Assembly (NCBI RefSeq): GCF_004768785.1
Contig: NZ_SRMQ01000002.1
Coordinates: 62,001-126,000 of the forward strand
Reading direction: 5' to 3'
Length of the DNA: 64,000 bases
Source: Caproiciproducens galactitolivorans
GTDB taxonomy: Bacteria > Bacillota > Clostridia > Oscillospirales > Acutalibacteraceae
Shown here piece by piece: positions 33,981 to 43,110 of this stretch. The notes beneath the pieces were generated by a model that saw nothing but the letters and a program-made list of their open reading frames with translations, searched no databases and was not told the DNA's origin. Every line of letters starts with the position of its first letter. Positions within the stretch are counted from its first letter, which is position 1. Made by a program: the position numbers and the translations under genes.

Positions 33981-34181
33981 ATCCACACCTCAAAACGAAT
34001 ACCACCACTTTCCATCCGTTTTTCAATGGGGCGGTAGTGAACGCCGCCGAGAGTGGAAGACGAAAGGTGTTACGAATAAGGAAGAGACGAAAATCGCTTA
34101 TAAAGAAGGAACAATGTTAGCAGAAACAACATATCTTAGCTTAAAGAAAGATTTATAAAGGCAAATAGGGAGGCCGTTCTT
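33981..34181 (+). other. Upstream region of feoA, no firm gene
   Basis: An open frame ending at 34158 reads EYHHFPSVFQWGG, EETKIAYKEGTMLAETTYLS and LKKDL, without a credible start. It could be the tail of a lost gene. AGGGAGG at 34168-34174 is the feoA ribosome site. No Fur or DtxR box was recognised. Confidence 0.35.
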
Positions 34182-34418
34182 TTGGAAAACAAGGAAATAT
34201 CATTAGACCGCTTACCCATTGGAACAAGGGCGAGCGTTACATCGATACGGTCGAACGGCGCGCTCAGGCGCCGTATGCTCGACCTTGGCGTCATCAGCGG
34301 GACAGAAATAGAACCGCTATATACCAGCCCGTCCGGGAATCCGGTCGCCTATCTGATACGGGGCGCCGTTATCGCGTTAAGGTCGGATGTCTCGTCAAAA
34401 ATTATGGTGAGCGCATAA
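34182..34418 (+). CDS. feoA: Ferrous iron transport protein FeoA
   Basis: TTG 34182 lies 7-8 nt after AGGGAGG and gives a 78-residue SH3-like protein: LDRLPIGTRASVTSIRSNGA, LRRRMLDLGVISGTEIEPLY and GAVIALRSDVSSKIMV. FeoA is the cytoplasmic partner that supports FeoB function. A hairpin sits between it and feoB, which may lower or regulate downstream expression. Confidence 0.9.
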   Translation: MENKEISLDRLPIGTRASVTSIRSNGALRRRMLDLGVISGTEIEPLYTSPSGNPVAYLIRGAVIALRSDVSSKIMVSA

Positions 34419-34424
34419 ATAAAA

Positions 34425-34461
34425 GAGGGCTGTTTCAGTAAGAAAACGCTGAAAAGCCCTC
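34425..34461 (+). terminator. Hairpin between feoA and feoB
   Basis: GAGGGCTGTTTCAG pairs with CTGAAAAGCCCTC, with T-rich sequence downstream. It may act as a partial terminator or attenuator inside the operon, since feoB follows 35 bp later. Confidence 0.5.
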
Positions 34462-34496
34462 CTTCTATATTTTATTTTACAGTTGAGGTGGCGATC

Positions 34497-36656
34497 ATGG
34501 GGTTATCGGGTGATTCGACCGGTACGGGGGTCCTGAAGTGCTGCGACGGAATTCTGCAAATTGAAAAGGACAGCGAGGAAGATAGAGTCATTGCTTTGGC
34601 AGGAAACCCAAATGTAGGGAAAAGTACGGTATTTAACCAGTTGACGGGCCTGAACCAGCACACGGGGAACTGGCCCGGCAAGACAGTTGCAAATGCGCAG
34701 GGAAAATATTATTACGGCGGAAAAAATTATATTTTAGTCGACATACCGGGGACGTATTCCTTAATGGCGAATTCGGAGGAAGAGGAGATCGCCCGCGATT
34801 TTATCTGCTTCGGGGAACCGGACGCAACGGTTGTTGTGGCGGACGCAACCTGTCTGGAGCGCAATTTGAATCTGGTGCTTCAAACAATGGAGATTTCAAA
34901 AAATGTCGTACTTTGTGTAAATTTGCTGGATGAGGCGAAAAGGAAGAAAATAAGAATCCGGTTGGATGTGGTGTCCGAGAAATTGGGGATACCGGTCGTC
35001 GGCACAAGCGCGCGGAGCGGGAAAGGGCTGAACAGCTTAATGGAGGCGGTTTCCGCCCTGACTTCGCAAAAAAGCGAACCGCATCCGCTTGTTATCACCT
35101 ATGGCGAGGAAATTGAGAAGGCCGTTTCCATTCTGGAACCTGCCGTGCAAAAGGCTTTGCAGGGGAAATTAAACAGCCGTTGGGTGGCTTTAAAGCTTTT
35201 GGATGGGGATTCCGGCATTCTAAACGCATTGAAAAAACATCTTCAATACGATATCCTCGCCAATCGGGAAATAACGGAATGCCTGGAAAAGGCATGGGAA
35301 TCGCTCGATGAAAGCGGGATCCCGCGCGAGATGTTCCGGGACAAAATCGTTACGAAAATCGTACAGACCTGCGAAGAAATCGGCCGGAGCGCAGTTGTTT
35401 ATGAACGGCAGGAATATGCCGCCCGCGACCGGAAAATTGATAAAATACTTACTTCAAAATTAACGGGCATCCCGATTATGCTGCTCTTGCTTTGCGGCAT
35501 ATTCTGGCTGACGATCACAGGGGCGAATTATCCGTCGGAGCTGATCGCAAATGGCCTGTTTTGGGTGGAAGACCGGTTGTCCCAGATTTTCACAGCGGCC
35601 AATGCACCGCTTTGGGTAAAGGGACTGCTTATAGACGGCTGCTACCGGACGCTGGCATGGGTGGTTTCCGTTATGCTGCCGCCAATGGCTATTTTCTTTC
35701 CGCTTTTTACCTTGCTGGAGGATTTGGGATACTTACCGCGCGTTGCTTTCAATCTGGATAATTTTTTCCGGAAAGCGTGCGCGCATGGCAAACAGTCACT
35801 AAGTATGTGTATGGGATTTGGGTGTAACGCCTGCGGCGTGATTGGCTGCCGGATTATTGATTCTCCCCGCGAGCGCCTAATCGCAATCCTTACCAATAAT
35901 TTTGTTCCGTGTAACGGGCGGTTCCCAACGCTCATCGCAGTAATCACCATGTTTTTTGCGGGCGGGGCCGCAGGTACTTTTCAATCGTTGGTTTCAACGC
36001 TGATGTTGACCATGGTCATTGTTTTGGGCGTAGTCATGACTTTGCTCATTTCAAAACTGTTGTCGAAGACGATTCTGAAAGGGCTGCCGTCCTCCTTCCA
36101 TTTGGAGCTTCCGCCGTACCGCAAACCGCAGATCGGAAAGGTAATCGTGCGCTCCATCTTTGACCGTACGCTCTTTGTCCTTCGCCGGGCGGCGGCGGTT
36201 GCGGCGCCGGCCGGGCTGGTTATCTGGCTGATGGCGAATCTGAAAGCGGGTGATTCCAGCATTCTTGCGCTATGCGCGGATTTCCTTGATCCGTTTGCGC
36301 GGTTGATCGGGCTGGATGGCTATATCCTCATGGCTTTTATCCTGGGTTTTCCCGCCAATGAAATTGTGGTTCCCATTATTATTATGAGCTATATGGCGAC
36401 CGGCGCTTTAACGGATTATGAAAGCTTGGCGCAATTGCACACCCTGCTTATCGACCACGGGTGGACCTGGCTTACGGCTGTCTGTGTAATGCTGTTTTCT
36501 TTGATGCACTGGCCCTGCGGCACAACATGCCTGACGATAAAAAAGGAAACGCAGAGCATGAAATGGACCTTGCTGGCCTTCGCGCTTCCTACGGTTACCG
36601 GATTGGTCGTATGTTTTTGCGTGGCGAATACCGCCCGGTTTTTTGGGTTAGCTTGA
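34497..36656 (+). CDS. feoB: Ferrous iron transporter FeoB
   Basis: ATG 34497 has GAGGTGG 6-7 nt upstream, better than the GTG at 34488 that overlaps it. The 719-residue protein has an N-terminal G domain (GNPNVGKSTVFNQLTG at about 37, DIPGTYSL, and NLLDEAKRK in place of the classic NxxD) and a membrane part with two Gate domains, including MCMGFGCNACGVIGCRIIDS. NFVPCNGRFPTLIAV carries the conserved Cys. It imports Fe2+ under anoxic conditions. The neighbouring Mrp/NifX-like genes suggest a local emphasis on iron metabolism, although IS5 debris separates them. Confidence 0.95.
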   Translation: MGLSGDSTGTGVLKCCDGILQIEKDSEEDRVIALAGNPNVGKSTVFNQLTGLNQHTGNWPGKTVANAQGKYYYGGKNYILVDIPGTYSLMANSEEEEIARDFICFGEPDATVVVADATCLERNLNLVLQTMEISKNVVLCVNLLDEAKRKKIRIRLDVVSEKLGIPVVGTSARSGKGLNSLMEAVSALTSQKSEPHPLVITYGEEIEKAVSILEPAVQKALQGKLNSRWVALKLLDGDSGILNALKKHLQYDILANREITECLEKAWESLDESGIPREMFRDKIVTKIVQTCEEIGRSAVVYERQEYAARDRKIDKILTSKLTGIPIMLLLLCGIFWLTITGANYPSELIANGLFWVEDRLSQIFTAANAPLWVKGLLIDGCYRTLAWVVSVMLPPMAIFFPLFTLLEDLGYLPRVAFNLDNFFRKACAHGKQSLSMCMGFGCNACGVIGCRIIDSPRERLIAILTNNFVPCNGRFPTLIAVITMFFAGGAAGTFQSLVSTLMLTMVIVLGVVMTLLISKLLSKTILKGLPSSFHLELPPYRKPQIGKVIVRSIFDRTLFVLRRAAAVAAPAGLVIWLMANLKAGDSSILALCADFLDPFARLIGLDGYILMAFILGFPANEIVVPIIIMSYMATGALTDYESLAQLHTLLIDHGWTWLTAVCVMLFSLMHWPCGTTCLTIKKETQSMKWTLLAFALPTVTGLVVCFCVANTARFFGLA

Positions 36657-36724
36657 ATCGGAGGAACGGGCTGTTTATGCGCAAGTTTTTGTGCTTTCGG
36701 TACGGATGAAGTGGATGCGCGCGA

Positions 36725-36753
36725 TTGCGTCCTCCGCCGGATCATGGTATATT
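36725..36753 (+). promoter_or_regulatory. Promoter candidate for the GTPase-NYN gene
   Basis: TTGCGT and TATATT are separated by 17 bp, about 50 bp upstream of the start codon. Confidence 0.4.
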
Positions 36754-36804
36754 AAATCTGCCGGGTAAAACCGGCAAATGAATTTGTTATTTGGTGGAAA
36801 AAGT

Positions 36805-39468
36805 ATGAAAAAGCTGGTTGTTGGGATATTAGCCCACGTGGACGCGGGAAAAACCACCCTGTCGGAAGGGCTGCTCTATCGGAGCGGGCGCCTGAAAAAG
36901 CTGGGGCGGGTCGATCATCAGGATTCGTTCCTGGACACCAATGCCCTGGAGCGCGAGCGGGGCATTACGATTTTTTCCAAGCAGGCACTGCTCACGCTGG
37001 GGGAGATGGAAGTCACGCTGCTGGACACGCCGGGCCATGTAGACTTTTCCAGCGAAATGGAGCGGACTCTGCAGGTGCTGGACTACGCCATTCTGGTCAT
37101 CAGCGGAACGGAGGGCATACAGGGGCATACTCTGACGCTGTGGAAACTGCTGGGGCGGCACGGTATCCCGGTTTTCCTGTTTATCAATAAAATGGATTTA
37201 GCCGGCGCTGACCGGGCCGCTTTGCTGGAAAATCTAAAACAGAGATTCCATGACGGCTGTGTGGACTTCGGCGCGACGGGGGATTCCTTTTGGGAAAACG
37301 TGGCCATGTGTGACGAGGATGTGCTGACCGGTTATTTGGAGCAGGGCGAGGTGACGGACAACGAGGTTGCCTCCCTGATCGCGCGGCGCAGGCTGTTTCC
37401 CTGCTATTTTGGTTCCGCGCTGAAGCTCGACGGGGTGAACGCTTTTCTGCAGGGGCTTGAACGCTACACACGCTGTCCGGATTATCCGCCTGCGTTTGGC
37501 GCGAAGGTCTTTAAAATTGCACGTGACCCGCAGGGGAACCGGCTTACCTATATGAAAATTACCGGCGGAAGCCTGAAGGTAAAAATGCTGCTGACCAACC
37601 GGCGGGAGGGCCTTCCGGAGGAGGAAGTCTGGGAGGAGAAGGTCGACCAGATCCGCATTTATTCCGGTGCGAAGTACGTGACCGCAGACGAAGCTCCCTC
37701 CGGTACGGTTTGCGCGGTGACCGGGTTGAGCAGGACGTATTCGGGCGAGGGGCTGGGAATTGAATATGCTTCGGAAAAACCGGTACTGGAATCGGTTTTG
37801 ACCTATCAGGTGCTTTTGCCCGACGGATGCGACACGAACGCCGCGCTTTTGAAGCTGAGCCAGCTTGCGGAAGAAGATCCCCAGCTCCGTATTTTTTGGA
37901 ACGAGCACCTGCGGGAAATCCATCTTCAGATTATGGGAGAGGTGCAGCTTGAAATTTTGAAGCGGCTGATTTCAGAGCGCTTCGGCCTGGAGGTGGAATT
38001 CGGCCCCGGAAACATTGTCTACCGCGAAACGATTGCGGCGCCGGTGGAGGGGGTGGGGCATTTTGAGCCGCTCCGCCACTATGCGGAGGTTCACCTTCTG
38101 ATGGAACCGGGCGAACGGGGAAGCGGGCTTCAGTTTGATACCGTTTGCAGCGAGGACATGCTCGACCGGAACTGGCAGCGCCTTGTCCTAACCCATTTGC
38201 AGGAACGGACGCACCTTGGCGTGCTGACCGGTTCCCCGATTACGGATATGAAGATTACGCTTGTGGCGGGGAAAGCGCACGAAAAACACACCGAGGGCGG
38301 CGATTTCCGGCAGGCGACCTATCGCGCGGTGCGGCAAGGGCTGATGTCAGCCGAGTGCATCCTGCTGGAGCCATGGTACGACTTCCGGCTGGAAATTCCC
38401 GCTGATTATGTGGGACGGGCGATGTCGGACCTGTTGCGGATGTCGGGAAATGTTGCCCAGCCGGAGACCATCGGGAACGAGGTGGTCCTGACCGGTTCCG
38501 TCCCGGTGGCGGAGATGCGGAGCTACGCTTTGGAACTTACCTCCTATACGAAGGGGCGGGGAAGGCTCTCCTTCACGCTGAAAGGATACGAGCCCTGCCA
38601 TAATCCGGAAGAAGTCATTGCGGCAATCGGCTACGACAGCGAGCGGGACACGGAAAACCCGGCGGATTCCGTTTTCTGTTCCCATGGCGCCGGAGTTGTG
38701 GTCAAATGGAATGAAGTGCGCAAGCATATGCATGTGGAAAGCTTCCTGAAGCCGGAAGCGGCGGAAGAGGAGCCGGAAAAACCCCCGTCCGCCACGCGGC
38801 GCGCGCCGGCCTATACCGGTTCCCTGGAGCAGGACAAGGAACTGAAGGCCATCTTTGAAAAGACGTACGGACCGGTGAAGGAGAGGCATTTTTACCGGCA
38901 GCCGCGGCAGGAAATGGAGCAACCATCGGAGGAGCACGCCGCCCAATCCCGGGCTGCCAGCCATGAGTATTTATTAGTGGACGGTTATAACATCATTTTT
39001 GCATGGGAGGAATTGAGCCAGGTGGCCCGGGACAGTTTGGATACTGCCCGCAATCTTCTGATGGACATTCTCAGCAACTATCAGGGTTTTAAAAAGTGCA
39101 ATGTGATTTTGGTTTTTGACGCTTATAAAGTCCCGCATAATACGGGGAAAGTCGTCCGCTACAACAATATTCATGTTGTATTTACAAGGGAAGCGGAAAC
39201 GGCGGACGCGTACATTGAAAAGGTTACCTATGAGATTGGGAATAAGCACCGCGTTACGGTGGCCACCTCGGACAGCGCGGAGCAGCTCATTATTTTGGGG
39301 CATGGCGCCCTGCGCCTTTCCGCAAAGGCTTTTCGCGCGGAGATTGAACGCACCCAAGGGCAGATTTTGCGGATTCTGGCCGCAAACCGTTGGGAAGGGC
39401 AAAAACAGCCGTTTAACCTTCCGAAGGCAAATACGCAGGGGACGGGCCTCAAGCGTGGGAAAGAATAA
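36805..39468 (+). CDS. TetM/EF-G-like translation GTPase fused to a NYN (Rae1/YacP) nuclease domain
   Basis: From ATG 36805 (GGTGGA upstream) the protein has 887 residues. The first 650 or so are a ribosomal-protection-type GTPase: LAHVDAGKTTLSEGLLYRSG, LDTPGHVDFSSEMERTL, LFINKMDLAG, then EF-G domains II-V with QLEILKRLISERFGLEVEFG. After a low-complexity linker (about 645-710) comes a YacP/Rae1-type NYN domain: EYLLVDGYNIIFAWEELSQV, LVFDAYKVPHNTGKV, TREAETADAYIEKVTYEIG and VATSDSAEQLIILGHGA, with the acidic residues kept. Rae1 is known to cut mRNA in the ribosomal A site, so the fusion suggests ribosome-linked rescue or RNA cleavage. Tetracycline resistance cannot be assumed. Confidence 0.85.
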   Translation: MKKLVVGILAHVDAGKTTLSEGLLYRSGRLKKLGRVDHQDSFLDTNALERERGITIFSKQALLTLGEMEVTLLDTPGHVDFSSEMERTLQVLDYAILVISGTEGIQGHTLTLWKLLGRHGIPVFLFINKMDLAGADRAALLENLKQRFHDGCVDFGATGDSFWENVAMCDEDVLTGYLEQGEVTDNEVASLIARRRLFPCYFGSALKLDGVNAFLQGLERYTRCPDYPPAFGAKVFKIARDPQGNRLTYMKITGGSLKVKMLLTNRREGLPEEEVWEEKVDQIRIYSGAKYVTADEAPSGTVCAVTGLSRTYSGEGLGIEYASEKPVLESVLTYQVLLPDGCDTNAALLKLSQLAEEDPQLRIFWNEHLREIHLQIMGEVQLEILKRLISERFGLEVEFGPGNIVYRETIAAPVEGVGHFEPLRHYAEVHLLMEPGERGSGLQFDTVCSEDMLDRNWQRLVLTHLQERTHLGVLTGSPITDMKITLVAGKAHEKHTEGGDFRQATYRAVRQGLMSAECILLEPWYDFRLEIPADYVGRAMSDLLRMSGNVAQPETIGNEVVLTGSVPVAEMRSYALELTSYTKGRGRLSFTLKGYEPCHNPEEVIAAIGYDSERDTENPADSVFCSHGAGVVVKWNEVRKHMHVESFLKPEAAEEEPEKPPSATRRAPAYTGSLEQDKELKAIFEKTYGPVKERHFYRQPRQEMEQPSEEHAAQSRAASHEYLLVDGYNIIFAWEELSQVARDSLDTARNLLMDILSNYQGFKKCNVILVFDAYKVPHNTGKVVRYNNIHVVFTREAETADAYIEKVTYEIGNKHRVTVATSDSAEQLIILGHGALRLSAKAFRAEIERTQGQILRILAANRWEGQKQPFNLPKANTQGTGLKRGKE

Positions 39469-39472
39469 AATG

Positions 39473-39514
39473 CAGGCCCCGAAATTCCAATTTCGGAATT
39501 CCGGGGCCTGTTTT
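39473..39514 (+). terminator. Strong terminator after the GTPase-NYN gene
   Basis: CAGGCCCCGAAATTCC pairs with GGAATTCCGGGGCCTG and is followed by TTTT. It also serves the convergent dehydrogenase gene. Confidence 0.85.
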
Positions 39515-39544
39515 AAGGGATTTATGAGAAGATTGTTGCTTTCT

Positions 39545-40594
39545 TTATTTCGCGATCCGGATGACAGATTTTACAATATTTGCTTTGTCCTTCACGCTTG
39601 AATCCATTGCGTTCTGAATGTCGTCAAAATCAAAGATATTGGTTACGATTCCGTTCAAATTTATTTTACCGCTTGCAACCGCTTCAATTGCCATGGGATA
39701 AATGTTGCGATAGCGGAAAACGGTCTTAAAGGTCAGTTCCTTGTCAAGAGCAAGGCTCATCGGCATATTGATATAGCCTGTTTTTCCGTATCCTACCAGA
39801 ACAACATTCGCACCTTTTTTCGCCATGAAAACAGCCTGTTGCGAAGTGGTTTCCGTGCCCGCGGTCTCAATAATTACATCGGCGCCCTTGCCGCCGGTCA
39901 ATTCCAGCACTTTTTTTACGGTATCCTCTTTGGCGGCGTTGATCACGCCCGTTGCGCCTAGCTCCATCGCCTTGTCCAGACGTTTTTGCATAACGTCCGA
40001 AACGTAAACCCTAGATACGCCCAGCGCTTTTAGCGCCATCATGGAAACCAGACCGATACATCCGGAACCGAGTACCACGGCGGTCTGGCCCATGTGGGCG
40101 CCGCCCTGCCGCGCGGCATGAAATCCAACGGCCAACGGCTCGATCAGCGCTCCTTCCATCGTGCTTACGTTCTCCGGCAGCTTAAAGCACAGTTCCGCTT
40201 CGTGTGCGACATACTCCTGAAATACGCCGTCAAACGGCGGGGTGGCGAAGAATTCCACATCGGGGCAGAGATTGTACCGGCCGGATTTGCAAAATTCACA
40301 GTGGCCGCAGGTTTTTCCGGGTTCCAGCGCCACACGGTCCCCGACCTTCAAATGGGTAACATCCTTGCCGACTTCTACAACAACGCCTCCCGGCTCATGC
40401 CCCAGCACAAACGGGGGATTTACCTTGATGTCACCGATACAGCCCATTTCATAAAAATGAAGGTCCGAGCCGCATACGCCGACATATTCCAGCTTTATCA
40501 GTACTTCGTTGTCCTTCGGAACAGGGATGTCTCTTTCGACGAAGCCCATTTTTCCGACCCCGTTCATGACTGCAACTTTCATTTTCCCTTCCAT
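39545..40594 (-). CDS. Zinc-dependent polyol (sorbitol/xylitol-type) dehydrogenase
   Basis: The 349-residue medium-chain dehydrogenase has the catalytic zinc region CGSDLHFYEMG and GHEPGGVVVEVG, the four-Cys structural zinc loop GKTCGHCEFCKSGRYNLCPD, and the NAD-binding motif VVLGSGCIGLVSMMALKALG. The best family match is L-iditol/sorbitol or xylitol dehydrogenase, oxidising a polyol to a ketose. It is the last gene of the leftward operon, 17 bp after a xylulokinase-like gene, which fits conversion of a pentitol such as xylitol or arabinitol to xylulose. GGAGG lies 7 nt before the ATG. Exact substrate unproven. Confidence 0.85.
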   Translation of the reverse strand: MEGKMKVAVMNGVGKMGFVERDIPVPKDNEVLIKLEYVGVCGSDLHFYEMGCIGDIKVNPPFVLGHEPGGVVVEVGKDVTHLKVGDRVALEPGKTCGHCEFCKSGRYNLCPDVEFFATPPFDGVFQEYVAHEAELCFKLPENVSTMEGALIEPLAVGFHAARQGGAHMGQTAVVLGSGCIGLVSMMALKALGVSRVYVSDVMQKRLDKAMELGATGVINAAKEDTVKKVLELTGGKGADVIIETAGTETTSQQAVFMAKKGANVVLVGYGKTGYINMPMSLALDKELTFKTVFRYRNIYPMAIEAVASGKINLNGIVTNIFDFDDIQNAMDSSVKDKANIVKSVIRIAK

Positions 40595-40611
40595 ATTGAT
40601 ACCTCCATTAT

Positions 40612-42108
40612 TTATTTTCCGACTTCCGCTTCAAATAAATCCTTTGTTCTGCTGTATAATTCCTGATATATTTCGTAGGAAGTTCGGTATTTAACCATTT
40701 TGCTCATATTGGGATAATAGACCTTGCTATCGAATGTAATATACCGGTTGCAGGCTTCCTGTATGCTGCCGAAGATGCCGGTTCCTGCCCCGGCCATAAT
40801 GCATGCGCCAAGACAAGCCTGCTCCTTTACGCAGCTTACATGGACTTCCTTTTCAAAAATATCCGCCTGTATCTGAAGCCACACATCGCTGGAGGCTCCG
40901 CCTCCCGAAGCAATGATACGGTTGCCCTTGATTCCGATTTCGTCAAAGATTTGCAGAGAGTCTTTTAGGCTGAAAGCGACTCCCTCCATAACAGAGCGGA
41001 TTATGTGCCGGTTATCGTGGCGGAGTTGCAGGCCGAAAAACATTCCCCGGGCTTTCGGATTCATATGCGGTGTTCGTTCACCGGATAGATAGGGGAGATA
41101 AATTAGCCCGTCGCTGCCGGAATCAATTTCTCCTGCCATATTGCTCATCAGCTTGTAATCCTTTATGTGCAGCACTTTGTTTTTCAGCCAGTTTAGGGAC
41201 ATACCGCTGCACAGAGCTGCTCCGTAAACCGTGTAGGCCTTGTCAATGGAATGGCAGAAGGTGTGTGTGCGCAGCCCGGAATCATATACGTCCTTTTTCG
41301 AGTAGGTGGAAATCTGCCCGCCAGTTCCAATGTTGGAAATGATCAGGCCCTCCCGGACCGCGCCATTTCCAATGCTCTGCGCCGGCTGGTCGCCGGAACC
41401 GTAAATAACGGGGATACCCGCCCGAAGCCCGGTTTCCTTCGCGCATTCTTCCGTAATATATCCGGCAATTTCCGTCGCCTCATGGCACGCTGGGAAAATA
41501 GATTCCGGAAGTTCGAAGCGCTTGAGGATATCCCATGCCCAGTCCCTTTTGCCAACGTCAAAGGCAAGTGAGGCGGACGCGTCCGACGTATCCGTTCCGA
41601 AATTCCCGGTCATTTTCAGCCGGATATAATCCTTGGGATGCAGTAGTTTATAGGTTTTCCGGAAAATGTCGGGCTCATTCTCTTTCACCCAGAGCAAAGA
41701 GGGAAAAGCAAAACCGGTAAATGCGCGGTTATGGAAAATCTGTGCCATTTCCTCCAGCCTTAGTTTTTGGTTCATTTCCTCTAGCTGCTTTTCCGAGCGC
41801 TGATCCAACCAAATGATAGCCGGCCGAAGCGGGATCCCGTGTTCGTCGGTTATCACCAGCCCGTGCATTTGTCCGGAAAAGCCGACCGCAGCAATGGAAT
41901 CAAACGCTTCACCGTGCTGTTCTTTCAGCTTTTTAAATATGGTTACCGCAGCGTCCCACCACATTTCGGGGGCCTGTTCGGCGTAATTTGCATGGGGTAT
42001 GCTTACCGTATAGCTTTGCGCAGCCACGTCGAGTACTCCGTTATCGATATCCAGCAGCATGGCCTTTATACTGGAGGTCCCCAGATCGATTCCTAGAATT
42101 GTCTTCAT
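40612..42108 (-). CDS. xylB: Xylulokinase-like FGGY carbohydrate kinase
   Basis: A 498-residue FGGY kinase. It starts MKTILGIDLGTSSIKAMLLD (phosphate-binding loop), has the substrate region GFSGQMHGLVITDEHG, AIIWLDQRSEKQLEEMN and the C-terminal ATP site IIASGGGASSDVWLQIQADI. These match XylB, which phosphorylates D-xylulose; the MHGL region is characteristic. It lies between the ABC permease and the polyol dehydrogenase, so it probably phosphorylates the ketose produced by the latter and feeds the pentose phosphate pathway. Reading frame intact. Confidence 0.85.
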   Translation of the reverse strand: MKTILGIDLGTSSIKAMLLDIDNGVLDVAAQSYTVSIPHANYAEQAPEMWWDAAVTIFKKLKEQHGEAFDSIAAVGFSGQMHGLVITDEHGIPLRPAIIWLDQRSEKQLEEMNQKLRLEEMAQIFHNRAFTGFAFPSLLWVKENEPDIFRKTYKLLHPKDYIRLKMTGNFGTDTSDASASLAFDVGKRDWAWDILKRFELPESIFPACHEATEIAGYITEECAKETGLRAGIPVIYGSGDQPAQSIGNGAVREGLIISNIGTGGQISTYSKKDVYDSGLRTHTFCHSIDKAYTVYGAALCSGMSLNWLKNKVLHIKDYKLMSNMAGEIDSGSDGLIYLPYLSGERTPHMNPKARGMFFGLQLRHDNRHIIRSVMEGVAFSLKDSLQIFDEIGIKGNRIIASGGGASSDVWLQIQADIFEKEVHVSCVKEQACLGACIMAGAGTGIFGSIQEACNRYITFDSKVYYPNMSKMVKYRTSYEIYQELYSRTKDLFEAEVGK

Positions 42109-42135
42109 GGTTTTCTCCTTTAATGATGGGTTGTT

Positions 42136-43107
42136 TTAAGCTGTTTCCTTTTTTGAAGATGTAAAGATCTGAAGAAGCACGGATGCAATGATAATCAGGC
42201 CTTTAATAACATCCTGCGGATAAGACGGGACGGAGAGGAGGTTCATAATATTTCCGATTAAGGCAAGAACCAGAACACCGACTACGGTTTTCACCGCAGA
42301 GCCCGTACCGCCGGAAAGGCTGGCGCCACCGATGACACAGGCGGCGATGGCGTCTAGCTCAAGGCCTTCGCCATAAAGCGGGGTGCCGATACCGGTTCTG
42401 GAAGCGGCCATTACGCCGCCGAGCGTAGCACACAGGCCGGAAATCGCGTAAACAGCGATTAAGTAGTAATTCACACGTATACCGGAAAGGCGCACACAGT
42501 TTTCATTGCTGCCGGTTGCCAAAACAATCCGCCCGAAGGAGGTGCGGTTAATAACGAAAGCAAAAATGGCTACGACAACCAGCGCCAATACAAGAAGCAG
42601 CGGGATAATATGGGCGACGGTATTCTGCCCAAGCTGGCTGATGGTGTTGGAGGGGGTGCGGATGGGGGAGCCGTTTGAAAGAATAAACGCAGCACCCCGG
42701 ATAATCGTCATCATCGCCATGGTTACGATGAAAGCCGGCATTTTGAATTTGGCAACCAAAACGCCGGAAAGCGTTCCGCAGACCAGCCCCAGCGCGACAT
42801 CCAGTAAAATCGCCGGGATCAACCCAAGGCCGGAGTTAATGAAAATCGCCACCAGAACGCTTCCGCAGGCGAGATAGGAACCGACCGACAAATCAATTCC
42901 TCCGGTTGCAATCACAAGCAGCATGCCCATGCTCACCACGGTAAGCGCCGCGTATTGTCTGCTGATATTGAAAAGGTTCGTGAGAGTGAGGAAATCAGGC
43001 GATATCACCATGCAGATAATCAGGCAGACCGCAAGCATTAAATAGGTATTATATTTCTTGATAAATTCCGTAATGGAATTGCTGTATTTTTTTGCATCGG
43101 TTTTCAT
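42136..43107 (-). CDS. Sugar ABC transporter permease (RbsC-like)
   Basis: The 323-residue protein has about nine or ten hydrophobic segments and the BPD_transp_2 signature GGIDLSVGSYLACGSVLVAI as well as LSGIRVNYYLIAVYAISGLC and ACVIGGASLSGGTGSAVKTV near the EAA-like loop. It forms the membrane channel for the ribose/xylose-class importer with the ATPase encoded three bases upstream and the binding protein. Substrate is inferred from the downstream kinase and dehydrogenase to be a pentose or pentitol. Confidence 0.9.
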   Translation of the reverse strand: MKTDAKKYSNSITEFIKKYNTYLMLAVCLIICMVISPDFLTLTNLFNISRQYAALTVVSMGMLLVIATGGIDLSVGSYLACGSVLVAIFINSGLGLIPAILLDVALGLVCGTLSGVLVAKFKMPAFIVTMAMMTIIRGAAFILSNGSPIRTPSNTISQLGQNTVAHIIPLLLVLALVVVAIFAFVINRTSFGRIVLATGSNENCVRLSGIRVNYYLIAVYAISGLCATLGGVMAASRTGIGTPLYGEGLELDAIAACVIGGASLSGGTGSAVKTVVGVLVLALIGNIMNLLSVPSYPQDVIKGLIIIASVLLQIFTSSKKETA

Positions 43108-43110
43108 TTC

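Noticed and set aside
33946-34158. Protein gene upstream of feoA
   Set aside because: Start region overlaps the TetR fragment in antisense, no ribosome site, and no recognisable domain.
36805-39468. Tetracycline resistance gene
   Set aside because: The GTPase resembles TetM but is a chromosomal NYN fusion with no linked resistance or mobility genes.
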